Positions 5,507-5,906 of a DNA stretch of 5,906 bases are shown here, one piece after another. Numbering within the stretch: the first letter of the stretch is position 1; every line of letters starts with the position of its first letter. The DNA comes from Deltaproteobacteria bacterium. Lineage in GTDB: Bacteria > Myxococcota > Polyangia > Polyangiales > B10-G4. Position numbers and translations under genes: made by a program. The stretch is taken from the NCBI GenBank assembly GCA_019312705.1, contig JAFDCW010000319.1:1-5906 (forward strand), written 5' to 3'. Below the pieces are notes generated by a model. The model was given only the letters and a program-made list of their open reading frames with translations, did not search any database and was not told the DNA's origin.

Positions 5507-5574
5507 GGCTGAGGAGCGCCGCGGCGTTGACCTGGCTCAGATGCAGAGCTGGCGTGACCTGCTAGGTTTGGCCG

Positions 5575-5906
5575 GTGAGACTCTCATTCCCTCGCTCCCT
5601 CGCGCTCATCCTGGTCACCGCGACCTTTCCGGGCTGCTTCTTCAACTGCGAAGACCCGATCCCGCCGCCTCCGCCGCCGACCCGATGCGAGGCCCCGGCG
5701 GACTGGAGCCCAGACCGCATCGAGCTGCTCAGCATGTACGACCGGTCGGTGGTGGAAGAGGGCTCGTGGGTCTCGACGGCCGGCGGCGCCCAGGGCAGCA
5801 GCATGTTGGGGTTCTACGTCGTCGTCTACAGCGACGAGGCCATCCCCGCGTGTCTGAGCACCATCGTCGACCGCCGGTCGGACACATTAGCGGGCGACTG
5901 GCGCTA
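5575..5906 (+). CDS. Putative lipoprotein with poly-proline linker, 3' partial
   Basis: The frame opens at GTG 5575 and stays open to the end of the window (110 codons), so the C-terminus is missing. An in-frame TAG at 5563-5565 leaves this GTG as the first possible start. The N-terminus MRLSFPRSLALILVTATFPG is a typical signal peptide (two Arg, then a hydrophobic core) ending at Cys21, a plausible lipid-modified Cys although the -3 residue is Phe. Cys25 and a run of six prolines (about residues 30-35) follow, then a domain beginning RCEAPADWSPDRIELLSMYD. SSMLGFYVVVYSD looks like a beta strand, and further Cys residues (38 and 96) suggest an exported, disulfide-bonded domain. I do not recognise the family. 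The poly-proline spacer after a lipobox is common in myxobacterial surface lipoproteins. No clear Shine-Dalgarno or promoter is seen in the 94-base gap after the AAA+ fragment. Confidence 0.7.
   Translation, partial: MRLSFPRSLALILVTATFPGCFFNCEDPIPPPPPPTRCEAPADWSPDRIELLSMYDRSVVEEGSWVSTAGGAQGSSMLGFYVVVYSDEAIPACLSTIVDRRSDTLAGDWR

Noticed and set aside
5550..5563. Sigma-54-like TGGC...TGC element before the last lipoprotein gene
   Set aside because: The spacing between the GG and GC elements is one base short of the required geometry.

Overview
The window is GC-rich DNA (about two-thirds G+C by eye) that looks like a myxobacterial or related former-deltaproteobacterial chromosome (Myxococcota/Bradymonadota-like). 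The clues are secreted lipoproteins with Asp/Thr/Gly/Ala-rich or poly-proline linkers after the lipid-modified Cys, a discoidin-like (NADase-type glycan-binding) domain protein, a lipoprotein metalloprotease, and strong G/C wobble preference. The lineage is an inference from style; no marker gene is present.

Layout: (1) 1-1134, plus strand: C-terminal part of a discoidin-like domain protein whose start lies before the window. (2) 1149-1706, minus: an unrecognised gene that meets gene 1 tail to tail and is readable only if two single-base errors in G-runs are repaired. (3) 1732-2676, minus: a lipoprotein zinc metalloprotease, 25 bases upstream of gene 2 and probably co-transcribed with it. (4) 2751-3227 and 3205-3579, minus: an overlapping pair with a DUF4258-like putative toxin first and an MqsA/HigA-like HTH antitoxin second. 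A perfect inverted repeat with a 3-base spacer sits at the predicted transcription start. (5) 3778-4707, minus: a complete carbon-nitrogen hydrolase of the N-carbamoylputrescine amidase / beta-ureidopropionase type. (6) 4728-5480, plus: the C-terminal part of a ClpB-type AAA+ module that lacks Walker A, starting right beside the divergent hydrolase and a short 9-base tandem repeat. (7) 5575-5906, plus: the start of a lipoprotein gene that runs off the window.

The genes do not form one pathway. The best candidate system is the two-gene toxin-antitoxin-like module with its operator. The metalloprotease and the frameshifted gene may form one unit, and the AAA+ remnant marks a probable rearrangement point. 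The two frameshifts in G-runs may be assembly errors rather than biology. I see no tRNA, rRNA, CRISPR array or recognisable transposase. Intergenic spaces are short; the only one approaching 200 bases (3580-3777) holds the toxin-antitoxin promoter/operator and a hairpin after the hydrolase.
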